From NCBI GenBank assembly GCA_016872415.1, contig VGZX01000014.1:1-38780 (forward strand): a DNA stretch of 38,780 nucleotides. Direction: 5' to 3'. The translations under genes were made by a program, and so were the position numbers. Each line of letters opens with the position of its first letter. Within the stretch, counting starts at the first letter, position 1. The notes under the pieces are model-generated. The model ran no database searches, was not told the origin of the DNA, and saw nothing but the letters and a program-made list of their open reading frames with translations. Source of the stretch: SAR202 cluster bacterium (lineage in GTDB: Bacteria; Chloroflexota; Dehalococcoidia; Lucifugimonadales; Australimonadaceae). Of the stretch, positions 16,530 through 24,813 are shown piece after piece.

Positions 16530-17871
16530 CCGCACCGGGCTCGTCGCCGCCCTCGCCTGTCTCTTCGCCTTCTCGCTGCTGTCGTCCGCCGCATTCGCTC
16601 AGAGCGGAGTGGAGGTCGCGCGGAACGAGACGACCGTTCAGTTTCCCCAAAGCATCACGTTCCGCCTGGTGGTGGATGCGGCATCGCCCATCGTGGATGC
16701 CGAACTGCGCTACCGCATCCCACAGCTGTCGTGCGGGACGAGCGTGGCGACGGGGCTGCCGGCCGTCGCGCCGGGACGGCAGCAGGACATCGAATGGACG
16801 ATGGACCTGCGGCAGGCGGGCGGGCTGCCGGTGGGGGCGAGGACCGTGTATTGGTGGGCGTTGACCACCGCCGACGGCCAAACGGTGGAAACGCCGGAGC
16901 GGACATTGGTGTTCGAGGACCCGCGTTTTTCATGGCGGGCGATCGAGGGCCATGGGGTCACACTGCGGTGGCACGCGGGCAGCGAGGCGTTCGCGCGCGG
17001 CCTGCTGGAGACGGCGGAAGATGCGCTGCGGCGGCTCGAGGCGGCCGCGGGCGTGCGGCCATCGCGGCACGTCGATGTGCGGGTTTACGAGAGCGCGGAC
17101 GCGATGCGCGGCGCGTTGGTCTTCTCGCAAGAGTGGACGGGCGGCGTGGCGTTTCCCGCGTTCGGGCTGGTGACGATCGGCATTGGCGAGCACGACCTTG
17201 AGTGGGGAGCGCGCGCCATGACGCATGAGTTGGCCCATTTGGTGATGGGCGACGCGGCGTTCTTCTGCGGTTCGCACATACCCACGTGGCTGAACGAGGG
17301 GATCGCGGTCCATGCCGAGGGCGAGCTATCGAGCGGGTTCGCGAGCCGGCTGGCGGCGGCCATCACCGCGGACGAGGTCTACGGTGTGCGCTCGCTGGCG
17401 GGCGGGTTTCCGGCCAACCCGGACGACGCGCTGCTGGCGTACGCGCAGAGCTATTCGTTCGTCGATTTCCTGCTTGAGCGCCACGGCGGGCCGGAGCGCA
17501 TGAGCCAGTTGATGGCCGCCTTCCGCGCATCGGGGTCGATCGAGGCGGCGTTGCGCGAGACGTACGGTTTCGACCAGCATGGCCTGGACGCGGGGTGGCG
17601 GCGGCACGTGGGGCTGCGTCCGAGGCCGACGCCGACGCCGAGCGACACCGATCGCCCGGTGCCGACGCTGGTGCCGTTCTGGGCGACGCCCAGCCCGGTG
17701 GGGCCGGCCGCGACCCCGACGCGCCCCGCAGCCACGCCGACGCCGACCAGCGGCGCCGGGGGTGGGCTTGGGTGCAATGCGGGCGGCGGCGCGACGTCCG
17801 GTGGAGTCGATGCCGTCGCGTTGTGCGTAGTCCTTGGTGGGGCGGCGGCGTTGCTCCGGCGCCGCGTATGA
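16522..17871 (+). CDS. Secreted MA-type zinc peptidase with C-terminal sorting-like tail
   Basis: 449-aa exported protein. The GTG at 16522 starts a clear signal peptide (ALACLFAFSLLSSAAFAQS, cleavage after AFA). A beta-rich domain follows, then a peptidase_MA-like domain with zinc motif THELAHLVMG and the downstream glutamate in TWLNEGIAVHAEGE (gluzincin pattern). A Pro/Thr linker (about 370-415) leads to a Gly-Cys-rich patch (GGGLGCNAGGG), one hydrophobic helix (VDAVALCVVLGGAAALL) and a terminal RRRV. That order resembles MYXO/Synerg-CTERM sorting signals. It overlaps prfB by 8 bases. Likely surface anchored; substrate unknown. Confidence 0.85.
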   Translation: MRSRTGLVAALACLFAFSLLSSAAFAQSGVEVARNETTVQFPQSITFRLVVDAASPIVDAELRYRIPQLSCGTSVATGLPAVAPGRQQDIEWTMDLRQAGGLPVGARTVYWWALTTADGQTVETPERTLVFEDPRFSWRAIEGHGVTLRWHAGSEAFARGLLETAEDALRRLEAAAGVRPSRHVDVRVYESADAMRGALVFSQEWTGGVAFPAFGLVTIGIGEHDLEWGARAMTHELAHLVMGDAAFFCGSHIPTWLNEGIAVHAEGELSSGFASRLAAAITADEVYGVRSLAGGFPANPDDALLAYAQSYSFVDFLLERHGGPERMSQLMAAFRASGSIEAALRETYGFDQHGLDAGWRRHVGLRPRPTPTPSDTDRPVPTLVPFWATPSPVGPAATPTRPAATPTPTSGAGGGLGCNAGGGATSGGVDAVALCVVLGGAAALLRRRV

Positions 17872-17924
17872 TCAAAGGGGGTAGGCGCGAGTGTCGACAC
17901 GCATATGGCGGTGGAGGGCGCGGC

Positions 17925-18035
17925 ATGGCGATGGCACGCAAACCGGCCCCGCGATGGCTCACCTGGGCGTTTGCCGGCGTTCCGGTGCTGTTGAGCGCAT
18001 ACGGGGCTTTTCGGATCATGCGACGCACGCGATAG
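17925..18035 (+). CDS. 36-residue single-span membrane peptide
   Basis: Too short for most gene finders. The ATG at 17925 has GGAGG 8 bases upstream. The product has a basic n-region (MAMARKPAPRW), one hydrophobic span (LTWAFAGVPVLLSAYGAF) and a positive end (RIMRRTR), a natural small-membrane-protein layout. It lies between the MA peptidase and the substrate-binding lipoprotein, whose upstream in-frame start candidates overlap it in another frame. Function unknown. Confidence 0.45.
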   Translation: MAMARKPAPRWLTWAFAGVPVLLSAYGAFRIMRRTR

Positions 18036-20200
18036 GGCACGCGGGCACGCTTGAGCGGAAGGCGGCACGAGCGCGGCCGGCGCTGTTGCCCGTCGTGGCC
18101 GCGCTGCTGTTGCTGCTGGCCGCGATCGCCGGCTGCACCGGGGATGCCACCGCGACGCCGAGCGCGACGCCGACCGGCCAACAGCCCTTGCCCACGCCGG
18201 GCACTCCGGTCCTCAAGCCGATATTGACGCCGCCCGAGGGTTATCGCGCGCTCGTCGATCTGATGAGCGGCTTCGCTCTTGCCTACCCCATGACGTGGAC
18301 GGAGGCGTCTGTTCCGCAGCAGGGAACGCTCGCCACGCTCTACGGCCCCGGTGGCGCTCCGCTGGTTTCGGTGCTTTCCAGCAGCGAGACGACCGACGTG
18401 CCGCTGGAGAAGCGGCTCCGGCCGACGCTGGAGAACTTTGCCCGCAGCTATCCCGCCGGCACCGCCGGCGCGGTCGAACGGGTGACGCTGGACGACGGCA
18501 ACAGCGCGGCGCGCGCCGAGTTCAGCTACGAGATACAGGGACAGCCGGCGTTGACGCGGGTGCAGGTCGTCGCGCGCGGGCCGCAGTCCTTGTTCGTGTT
18601 CGTGACCACGCCACAGTCGCTGATGCCCACGTATGGCGAGGCGATTGGGGTGATGCTGGATAGCCTGACGCTGTTCCCGCCGTCGACGGCGGGCGTGAAC
18701 CGCGACGGGGCGCTGACCATGGCCGGTGGCAATCCGACGACGCTGGACCCGGCGATGGCGCGGGAGTCGTCGTCGATCTCATACATAATGAACCTCTTCA
18801 GCGGGCTCGTGCGCTTCGACGAGAGCGTGCGCCTCCAGCCCGACCTTGCCTCGCGGTGGGAGGTCGACCCGTCCGGCACCGTTTACACGTTCTTTCTTCG
18901 CGATGCCATCGCGTTCCACGACGGGCGGCCGATCACTGCGGACGATTTCAAGTATTCGATCGAGCGCGCGGCGGAGCCGGCGCTGATGAGCGACACGGCG
19001 TTCACCTACCTTGGCGACATCGTGGGCGCGCGGGACAAGATGGCCGGACGCGTCGCCAGCGTGAGCGGGGTGGTGGCGGTCGACGCGCGGACGCTACGCA
19101 TCACCATCGATGGGGCGAAGCCCTACTTCCTGGCGAAGCTCAGCTATCCGACGGCGGCGGTGGTCGACCGGCGCAACGTGGAGCGCGGCGGCCGGGAATG
19201 GTGGCGACGGCCGAATGGGTCGGGCCCGTTCCGGCTCGGCGAGTGGCGGCCCAACGAGCTACTGGCCTTGGAACGCTTCGACGCCTATAAGCCGGCGCCG
19301 AGCACGCTGGCCCGCGTCAACTTCTTGATCCTGGCGGGCCCGCCGGAGCAGCTGTACGAGCAAGACCGCGTGGACGTGGCGCCCATCGGCGGGGCGAGCG
19401 TGGACCGCGCGCGGGACCCAATCCGTGGTATTGCCGGGCAGCTGGCAGTGTTTCCACAGCTCACCACGCACTACATCGGGTTCAACGCGAAGCGGCCGCC
19501 GTTCGACGATCCGAAGGTGCGCCAAGCGTTCGCGATGGCGGTGGACCGCGAGCGATTCGTCGAGGTCGTACTGCAAGGCCAGGCCTACGTGGCGCGTGGG
19601 ATTTTGCCGCCGGGGATGCCGGGCCACTCCAACGATTCGCGAGGGGTTCCGTTCGACGCGGACCGCGCGCGTGCGTTGCTGGCCGAGTCCACGCACGGCG
19701 GCGCGGAGCGGCTGCCCAAGATCGTGTTCACGACGGCAGGGTTCGGCAGCCTGCCGTCGGACATACAGTTCTTGGTGAACGAATGGCGCCGCAACCTCGG
19801 CGTGGACGTGGAGGTACGGCAGCTGGACCCGACGGCGTACATCTACCAGCTCAGCGACGAAGTGGACCACCTGTTCGAGTACGGCTGGGGCGCCGACTAT
19901 CCGGACCCGGAAAACTTCCTCGATGTGCTCTTCTCGGCGCCCAACGTGGACCACAACATCGGTGGGTACGAGAACGCGGCGTTCGAGGCGCTGTTGCTCG
20001 ATGCGCGGACGGAGGCGGACGCCGCCCGGCGCATCGAGCTTTACCAGCGGGCCGAGCGCATGTTGCTGGAGGACGCGGCGGCGATTCCGCTGTACCACCC
20101 GCGCGACTACATGCTCATCAAGCCCTACGTGCGGAACTTCTCGGTCGGCCCGCTTGGGTTTCCGCAGCTCCAGTACGTGACGATCGACCACGGGCGATGA
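17954..20200 (+). CDS. Peptide/oligosaccharide ABC transporter substrate-binding lipoprotein with PsbP-like domain
   Basis: Extracytoplasmic solute-binding protein (SBP_bac_5). A positive segment RKAARARP, a hydrophobic core and the lipobox AIAGC mark a lipoprotein. A Pro/Thr linker is followed by a PsbP-like domain (from YRALVDLMSGFALAYPMTW to about DSLTLFPP), then the SBP_5 domain beginning TMAGGNPTTLDPA. Family marks are FFLRDAIAFHDGRPITADDF, NGSGPFRLGEW, DPKVRQAFAMAVDRERFV and EYGWGADYPDPENF. No permease genes are adjacent. The start is unclear: the ATG at 17954 is the nearest canonical start before the charged region but leaves a long n-region overlapping the 36-aa peptide; a TTG at 18086 would lose the charge. 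A perfect terminator follows. Confidence 0.85.
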   Translation: MAHLGVCRRSGAVERIRGFSDHATHAIGHAGTLERKAARARPALLPVVAALLLLLAAIAGCTGDATATPSATPTGQQPLPTPGTPVLKPILTPPEGYRALVDLMSGFALAYPMTWTEASVPQQGTLATLYGPGGAPLVSVLSSSETTDVPLEKRLRPTLENFARSYPAGTAGAVERVTLDDGNSAARAEFSYEIQGQPALTRVQVVARGPQSLFVFVTTPQSLMPTYGEAIGVMLDSLTLFPPSTAGVNRDGALTMAGGNPTTLDPAMARESSSISYIMNLFSGLVRFDESVRLQPDLASRWEVDPSGTVYTFFLRDAIAFHDGRPITADDFKYSIERAAEPALMSDTAFTYLGDIVGARDKMAGRVASVSGVVAVDARTLRITIDGAKPYFLAKLSYPTAAVVDRRNVERGGREWWRRPNGSGPFRLGEWRPNELLALERFDAYKPAPSTLARVNFLILAGPPEQLYEQDRVDVAPIGGASVDRARDPIRGIAGQLAVFPQLTTHYIGFNAKRPPFDDPKVRQAFAMAVDRERFVEVVLQGQAYVARGILPPGMPGHSNDSRGVPFDADRARALLAESTHGGAERLPKIVFTTAGFGSLPSDIQFLVNEWRRNLGVDVEVRQLDPTAYIYQLSDEVDHLFEYGWGADYPDPENFLDVLFSAPNVDHNIGGYENAAFEALLLDARTEADAARRIELYQRAERMLLEDAAAIPLYHPRDYMLIKPYVRNFSVGPLGFPQLQYVTIDHGR

Positions 20201-20209
20201 GGGAAACGT

Positions 20210-20238
20210 GAGAAGGCTCCCCAACGGGGAGCCTTCTC
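20210..20238. terminator. Bidirectional intrinsic terminator
   Basis: Perfect 13-bp stem GAGAAGGCTCCCC / GGGGAGCCTTCTC (20210-20222 with 20226-20238) on a 3-base loop. It lies between the convergent lipoprotein gene (stop 20200) and the MDMPI-like gene (stop 20265). Confidence 0.85.
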
Positions 20239-20264
20239 GTCTTACGCGACGTAATCGCGATCGG

Positions 20265-20840
20265 CTATGCCTTGCGGCCCATGAGCGCGAGCAGCTTGGC
20301 TTGGGTGTCCGCGCTGGCGCCAATCGATGGCTTGTCGGCGCCGCCGAAGGCGGGGCTGGCCCAGCGCTCGCCCTGCGGGGCGGCGATTTCGTAGTCGGCC
20401 TCGACGAGCTGCTTGTCGAGGGTCGTGTTTTGGCCGGTGGCCTTGGCGAGGTCCCACGTGTGGATCAAGATGTCGTTGAACTGGCCGTAGGCGTAGGCGG
20501 AGCCGGGCTGCGGCCCGCGGAACCCCAGCGCCGTCTTCTCCATGGCGCCAGGGGCCTTGAAGGTGGCGATGGCTTCCTTGGAGGCCTTGTCGAACGAGGC
20601 GAGGGGATTGTCGCCGAGCACGTCTTGGCCGGGCTGGATGGGAGACTGCTCGTTGTTCATGGCGTACTTCACGCGGGTGATGCCCGACACCATGTGGTTC
20701 ACGAGCTGGCGCACGGTCCAGTCGGTGCACGGCGTGGCGTTGCTCCACTGGTCGGGCTTGACGCCGGCCAACACCTTGCGGGCCTGCGCGATCGTCTTCT
20801 CGTAAAGGGCCGGGTAGTCATGCTGTTTCGCGGTCGTCAC
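20265..20840 (-). CDS. MDMPI/TIGR03086-family (DinB-like) protein, copy 1
   Basis: 191-aa four-helix-bundle protein of the TIGR03086 / maleylpyruvate-isomerase N-domain group, part of the DinB/YfiT superfamily of metal-dependent thiol-linked enzymes. Marks shared by all three local copies are the TPC(T/A)(D/E)WNV(R/Q)-type segment (here TPCTDWTVRQLVNHMV, with a His ligand) and the second ligand motif HTWDLAKATGQ near residue 130. The GTG at 20840 has GGGAGG. Actinobacterial relatives use mycothiol; the thiol partner here is unknown. Confidence 0.85.
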   Translation of the reverse strand: MTTAKQHDYPALYEKTIAQARKVLAGVKPDQWSNATPCTDWTVRQLVNHMVSGITRVKYAMNNEQSPIQPGQDVLGDNPLASFDKASKEAIATFKAPGAMEKTALGFRGPQPGSAYAYGQFNDILIHTWDLAKATGQNTTLDKQLVEADYEIAAPQGERWASPAFGGADKPSIGASADTQAKLLALMGRKA

Positions 20841-20948
20841 GGATGGTCCTCCCTTGCGCGTTAGGGGCCCGGGGCGGGCCCAAGCGGCATGATACTCCGG
20901 ACGCACGCGGCGCAACAGCACGCTCCGCCGCATGCCGGGCGCGCGGCC

Positions 20949-21509
20949 TTACGCCCTGCGCCCAAGCGCGCCGAGCAGCCGCTCTTGCGTGCCGCCGGTG
21001 GCGGGAATCGGCACTTCGGGGCCGAATGCACCGAAGGCCCGGAGCATGGCGGCGTTGGGCGCGAAGATCGCGTGGAGCTGCTCCACCAAGCCGGCATTGA
21101 GGTGAGTGTCTTGGCCGGTGGCCTTCGCCAAGTCCCAGCCGTGGATGGCGATGTCGAGCGCCGCGGTGACGATGAACTGAGCGCCGGGCATCTCGCCGAA
21201 GGGGCTGGGGAAGATGGCGGACAGCGTGTCGCCCGTTCGCCCCGCCTCGATGACCTTGCCGGTGCCCTTTTCATAGTTCGCCAGGTGGCCGGCGGCAGGG
21301 TCGAGGCCGACGTCTTGTCCGTGGGAGAGCACGTTGTAGTAGAAGACCGGCCCGCCGACGATGTGCTCGACGAGCTGCCGCACGTTCCACTCGGCGCAGG
21401 GCGTCGGCTCGCCCATCTGCCCGAGGCGTGTGTTGGCGATGTAGCGGTGGGTGCCCCGCACCGCGCGTTCGAACAGCTCGACCGGGTCAGGCATTCGTTG
21501 CTGGGTCAT
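20949..21509 (-). CDS. MDMPI/TIGR03086-family (DinB-like) protein, copy 2
   Basis: 186-aa paralogue of its neighbours. It has TPCAEWNVRQLVEHIV and HGWDLAKATGQDTHL, both putative metal-site segments. The start is the ATG at 21509. Upstream lies an unusually AT-rich stretch (about 21530-21585) with short TTTAG/CTAAA arms, so this copy probably has its own regulated promoter rather than depending only on the upstream operon. Substrate unknown. Confidence 0.85.
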   Translation of the reverse strand: MTQQRMPDPVELFERAVRGTHRYIANTRLGQMGEPTPCAEWNVRQLVEHIVGGPVFYYNVLSHGQDVGLDPAAGHLANYEKGTGKVIEAGRTGDTLSAIFPSPFGEMPGAQFIVTAALDIAIHGWDLAKATGQDTHLNAGLVEQLHAIFAPNAAMLRAFGAFGPEVPIPATGGTQERLLGALGRRA

Positions 21510-21628
21510 GACGCGCCCCTGTTTAAGTCGCGCAGATGATAAACAGTAACTTTAGGAAGGCACTACTTACTAAAACTTGATGGCATGCCAATGCCGAGCA
21601 TGGCGCTTCGGCCCCGCGCGGGAGCGGG

Positions 21629-22192
21629 TCAGGCTTGACGGCCCATGATGGCCAGCAGGCGGTCTTGCCGGCCGGCGTTGGGCGCGACGGGCACCTCGAC
21701 GCCGAACGCGCCGCTGGGGCGCAAGCCTTCCATGTGCGGGGCGAAGAGTTCGTAGGCGGCGTCGACGAGATCGGGGTCGAGGTCGGTGTCCTGGCCGGTG
21801 GCGTAGGCGAGGTCCCAGCCGTGGATGAGCATGTCGAGGAACGCGCTGAGCAGGAACTGCGCTCCGCTCATGCTGCCCTGGGGGCTGGAGAATTTGCGCG
21901 CGAGGACGCCGGGTTGCTTCGACGTTTGGATGAGGGTGGTGGTGGCGGAATCGAACGTTTCTAGGCTGCCGCTGCCGGGCGCGATGAGCGTTGGCCGGCG
22001 TCCGGTGAGGATGCCGGCGTAGAACCCAGGAAGCTCGACGATGTGGTCGAGCAGTTTTTGGACGTTCCACTCGGTGCATGGCGTGGCGAGCCGCAGTTGT
22101 TCTGGGCGCACGGCGGCCACGAAGCCGCGCGTTTGCTTCACCGCGTCCTCGTAGAGGGCGAGGATCTCGGAGGCTTGCAGGTCCGATGTCAC
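21629..22192 (-). CDS. MDMPI/TIGR03086-family (DinB-like) protein, copy 3
   Basis: 187-aa paralogue with TPCTEWNVQKLLDHIV and HGWDLAYATGQDTDL. The GTG at 22192 overlaps the upstream stop as GTGA, so translation is coupled to the thioredoxin-fold gene. That coupling is the best local hint that these proteins work with a thiol or disulfide system. The three copies end in the same short motif pattern (LLAIMGRQA, LLGALGRRA, LLALMGRKA), confirming tandem duplication. Confidence 0.87.
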   Translation of the reverse strand: MTSDLQASEILALYEDAVKQTRGFVAAVRPEQLRLATPCTEWNVQKLLDHIVELPGFYAGILTGRRPTLIAPGSGSLETFDSATTTLIQTSKQPGVLARKFSSPQGSMSGAQFLLSAFLDMLIHGWDLAYATGQDTDLDPDLVDAAYELFAPHMEGLRPSGAFGVEVPVAPNAGRQDRLLAIMGRQA

Positions 22193-22914
22193 GAGGCCGA
22201 CGGCTCCACCGGGGGCTTGCCGATCGTTTCGAGGATGGCGTTGAGGAAGGTGCGATCGGGCACGGCGCCGACGAACTCGGCCTGATCGTTGATGACGACC
22301 TTCGGCACGCCCATTACCCCGTAGGCCTGAGTGATGTCGGGGAACTCCTGCACCTCGACGATTTCGGCCTTGATCTGGTCGTTCACCATGGCGAAGGCGT
22401 GCGCGGCGCGGGCCATGCGCGGGCAGTGAGGACAGGTGGGCGTGACGAACACCTTGAGCGTGACGGGCTCGGCGATGTTCGCCTTGGCCGCCTCGATGAG
22501 GTCGCCGGCCAGGTGCGGGCCGCCGGCCGAGAGCGCCTCGACCGTCTCGGTGACCGTGCCGAACTCGTTGCCGGCGGGCGCTCCGGTGAACCGCACGCGG
22601 CCGCCCTGGTCGGCGCCAAACAGGATCGTGGGCACGTGGTCGATGCCGAGGCGTCGCGCTTCCTCGGCGCCATCGCCGTCGATGTCGAGCACTTCGAGGT
22701 TGAGCTTGGGCGACATTGCGACGAACTCGGTGAGGAGGTCGCACACCAGCCGGGGTATCTCGTTCGCGTCGGTGGGTGGGTCGGGCTGGCCGATGAGGAA
22801 CAGCTTGCGAGGCGCCTGGTCGCGCGTGAAGAGGCGGATGGTCACGTCGTCCTTGAGGCTTTCGCTGAACCGGCCGGTGAGGAACTCGCGGTCGGCGTCT
22901 TGGATGATGGGTAT
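22189..22914 (-). CDS. Protein disulfide oxidoreductase-like double thioredoxin-fold protein
   Basis: About 241 aa, two thioredoxin/glutaredoxin folds as in archaeal-type PDO. The second fold has an intact CPHC (VFVTPTCPHCPRMARAAH) and the cis-Pro loop MGVPKVV. The first fold has lost its CxxC: that position reads GQPDPPTDANEI. The first canonical start is the GTG at 22845, but conserved N-terminal sequence (IIQDADREFLTGRFSESLKD) extends upstream to an ATA at 22914 with AGGAG exactly 6 bases before it. An in-frame TAG lies just beyond. So the start is probably ATA (or a miscalled ATG). Probably a cytoplasmic thiol reductant. Confidence 0.8.
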   Translation of the reverse strand: MPIIQDADREFLTGRFSESLKDDVTIRLFTRDQAPRKLFLIGQPDPPTDANEIPRLVCDLLTEFVAMSPKLNLEVLDIDGDGAEEARRLGIDHVPTILFGADQGGRVRFTGAPAGNEFGTVTETVEALSAGGPHLAGDLIEAAKANIAEPVTLKVFVTPTCPHCPRMARAAHAFAMVNDQIKAEIVEVQEFPDITQAYGVMGVPKVVINDQAEFVGAVPDRTFLNAILETIGKPPVEPSAS

Positions 22915-22977
22915 GGAATGCTCCTAGTGGGCCTTGCGGTCATTTTATACCGATGCGTAAGCCGCCGTTTCGATGCG

Positions 22978-23607
22978 CTAGGGGTTGTCGTCGATCCGCT
23001 CGGCGCGTTCGGGGCTGTCGGCGACACGGTACACATGCCATGAACGCTGGACGGTGGTGACGGTGGCGAAGACGAGGATGATGGCGAGCGCGACCAACGG
23101 GATGCCGAGAACGAGCCCGGCGACGAGCACGACGATGCGTTCGGGACGACCCATGAAGCCGAGGTCGCCCTGGATGCCGAGGCCCTCGGCGCGGGCGCGG
23201 GCGTAGCTGACCATGCCGCCCATGACGACGGCGCCGAACGCGAGGTAGGCGCCCAGCGTGTGGCCGTCGCGGACATAGTAGGCGAGCAGGCCAATGAGCA
23301 GCGCGGCCTCGCCGAGACGGTCGGTGACGGAATCGAGGTAGGCGCCGAACTTGCTTGCCTTGCCGGCGAGGCGGGCGAGGGCACCGTCGAACATGTCGAA
23401 CGAGGCGCCCGCGAGCAGCACGAGACCCGCGAGGAGGAGGCGGCCATCGGCGGCGAACCAGCCGGCCAGCGCGGAGACGAGGAAGCCGGCGACGGTGACG
23501 GCATTCGGCCCGACGCCGAACGCGTGGAGGGCGCGCGCGACGGGCATGCTGACGTAGCGGGAGGCGAGCGGCTTGATGCCCAGGCGGGGCGCGAGGTTGA
23601 GGCTCAC
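22978..23607 (-). CDS. CDP-alcohol phosphatidyltransferase (phosphatidylinositol-phosphate synthase-like)
   Basis: 209-aa membrane enzyme that transfers a phosphatidyl group from CDP-diacylglycerol to an alcohol. The family motif DxxDGxxARxxxxxxxxGxxxDxxxD is complete, running from DMFDGALAR to [10 protein letters not shown]. About six hydrophobic segments follow the pattern of PIP synthases. With Ino1 and a PimA-like transferase directly upstream, the alcohol is most likely inositol phosphate (inference from context). The GTG at 23607 overlaps the upstream stop as GTGA. Confidence 0.88.
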   Translation of the reverse strand: MSLNLAPRLGIKPLASRYVSMPVARALHAFGVGPNAVTVAGFLVSALAGWFAADGRLLLAGLVLLAGASFDMFDGALARLAGKASKFGAYLDSVTDRLGEAALLIGLLAYYVRDGHTLGAYLAFGAVVMGGMVSYARARAEGLGIQGDLGFMGRPERIVVLVAGLVLGIPLVALAIILVFATVTTVQRSWHVYRVADSPERAERIDDNP

Positions 23608-24776
23608 GCGGCGCTCCCGGCGCGGCTCTTGCGGGCGAGCAGCTCGCGGTAGTAGGCGAGCACGCGGTCGGCGATGAGCTCCCAACGGTATGCTCGCGCG
23701 GTCACGCGGCCCCGCTCGCTGAGGTCGTGACGCAGGCGCGGGTTCAGGATCAGCTGCTCGAGCGCAGCGGCGAGGGCGTCGGCGTCCTTGGGGGGTACGG
23801 CGAGGCCTTCGACGCCATGCGTCATCACGCGACTGTAGCCTTCGATGTCGGTCGCGACGATGGGCTTGCCGGCGGCCATGGCTTCGAGCAGCACGATGCC
23901 GAAGCTCTCCTTGCCGGTGGCGGGGGCGCAGAAGATGTCGGCGGCCTGGTAGTAGCGTGGAAGGTCGGCGAAGGGCACGCCGCCCACCAGCTCCACGTCT
24001 TGCAGGTCGTGCTCGCCGATGATGCTCAGCACGTCCTCGCCGGGGTTGCCGCCGCCGCCCACGATGAGCCGGATGTTCGGGTGTTTCCACTTGAGGTGGG
24101 CATAGGCCCGCATGAGGTAGCGGAGGCCCTTGCGGCGCTCCATGCGGCCGACGAACAGTATGTTGATCTTGCCGTCTTGGAACTGGGGCAGCGAGGGGAG
24201 CGGCGTCGCGAAGCGGTCCACGTCGACGCCGTTGGGGATGATGTCGTAGTGGTCGGGGAAGAAGCGGGCCGCGTAGTCCATGGCGGGCTTGGAGACGGCG
24301 ATGCGGCCGTCGAGGCGGCGGAACCAGCGGCGGGACATGTAGCTCCACACGCGGACGAAGCGGGCGCCTCGGAAGGTGTGGAAGGTGCCGACGTTGACGG
24401 CTTGGGAGTGCTGCAGAAAGCGCAGCGGCAGCGCCGGGACCATGGGCTCGTGCAGGTGCAGCACGTTGAACTGCTCGCGCGCCAAGAGCGAGCGGATGCG
24501 CGGCTCCAGCCACCAGGAGAAGCTGATGCGGGCGACCGCGCCACCGCTGGGGACCGGCACGGGCCTGCCCATGGGTATGAAGCCTGGCTCGAACTCCCGG
24601 TCGCGCGTGGACGACAGGGGGGCGATGACACGGACGTAATGGCCCTTGAGCCGCAGCTGGCGGGCCAGGTTATGGATATGGTCGTTCACGCCGCCGGGCG
24701 TCGCGTAGTCGTAAGGGGACACGAGCCCAATGCGCAGCGGCTCGTCTCCCCAGGCGCGCGTGTCCGGCAAGCGCAA
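23604..24776 (-). CDS. GT4 glycosyltransferase, PimA-like
   Basis: About 390-aa GT-B fold transferase closely resembling phosphatidylinositol mannosyltransferase PimA. Marks are [20 protein letters not shown] (donor-domain glycine loop), [34 protein letters not shown] and the retaining-GT4 EX7E segment [16 protein letters not shown]. The likely reaction is mannosyl transfer to phosphatidylinositol at the inner membrane face. The start is uncertain: TTG at 24776, or a second TTG 6 bases on. MshA (mycothiol) is a relative and cannot be fully excluded, but the PGGV/HEP/FHT pattern and the adjacent CDP-alcohol transferase favour PimA. Confidence 0.85.
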   Translation of the reverse strand: MRLPDTRAWGDEPLRIGLVSPYDYATPGGVNDHIHNLARQLRLKGHYVRVIAPLSSTRDREFEPGFIPMGRPVPVPSGGAVARISFSWWLEPRIRSLLAREQFNVLHLHEPMVPALPLRFLQHSQAVNVGTFHTFRGARFVRVWSYMSRRWFRRLDGRIAVSKPAMDYAARFFPDHYDIIPNGVDVDRFATPLPSLPQFQDGKINILFVGRMERRKGLRYLMRAYAHLKWKHPNIRLIVGGGGNPGEDVLSIIGEHDLQDVELVGGVPFADLPRYYQAADIFCAPATGKESFGIVLLEAMAAGKPIVATDIEGYSRVMTHGVEGLAVPPKDADALAAALEQLILNPRLRHDLSERGRVTARAYRWELIADRVLAYYRELLARKSRAGSAA

Positions 24777-24813
24777 GGTTGTGAGGTCCGTGATGAGTCA
24801 CCTCGGCCGCGGA

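Noticed and set aside
17891..17953. GTG at 17891 as start of the substrate-binding lipoprotein, despite an upstream AAAGGGGG
   Set aside because: The resulting 60-residue Arg/His/Gly-rich leader is unlike any signal peptide; the ATG at 17954 or later is preferred, though the true start remains open.
23604..24776. MshA (mycothiol glycosyltransferase) identity
   Set aside because: The PGGV, LHLHEP and FHT patterns and the adjacent CDP-alcohol transferase fit PimA better; no MshB, C or D gene is nearby.
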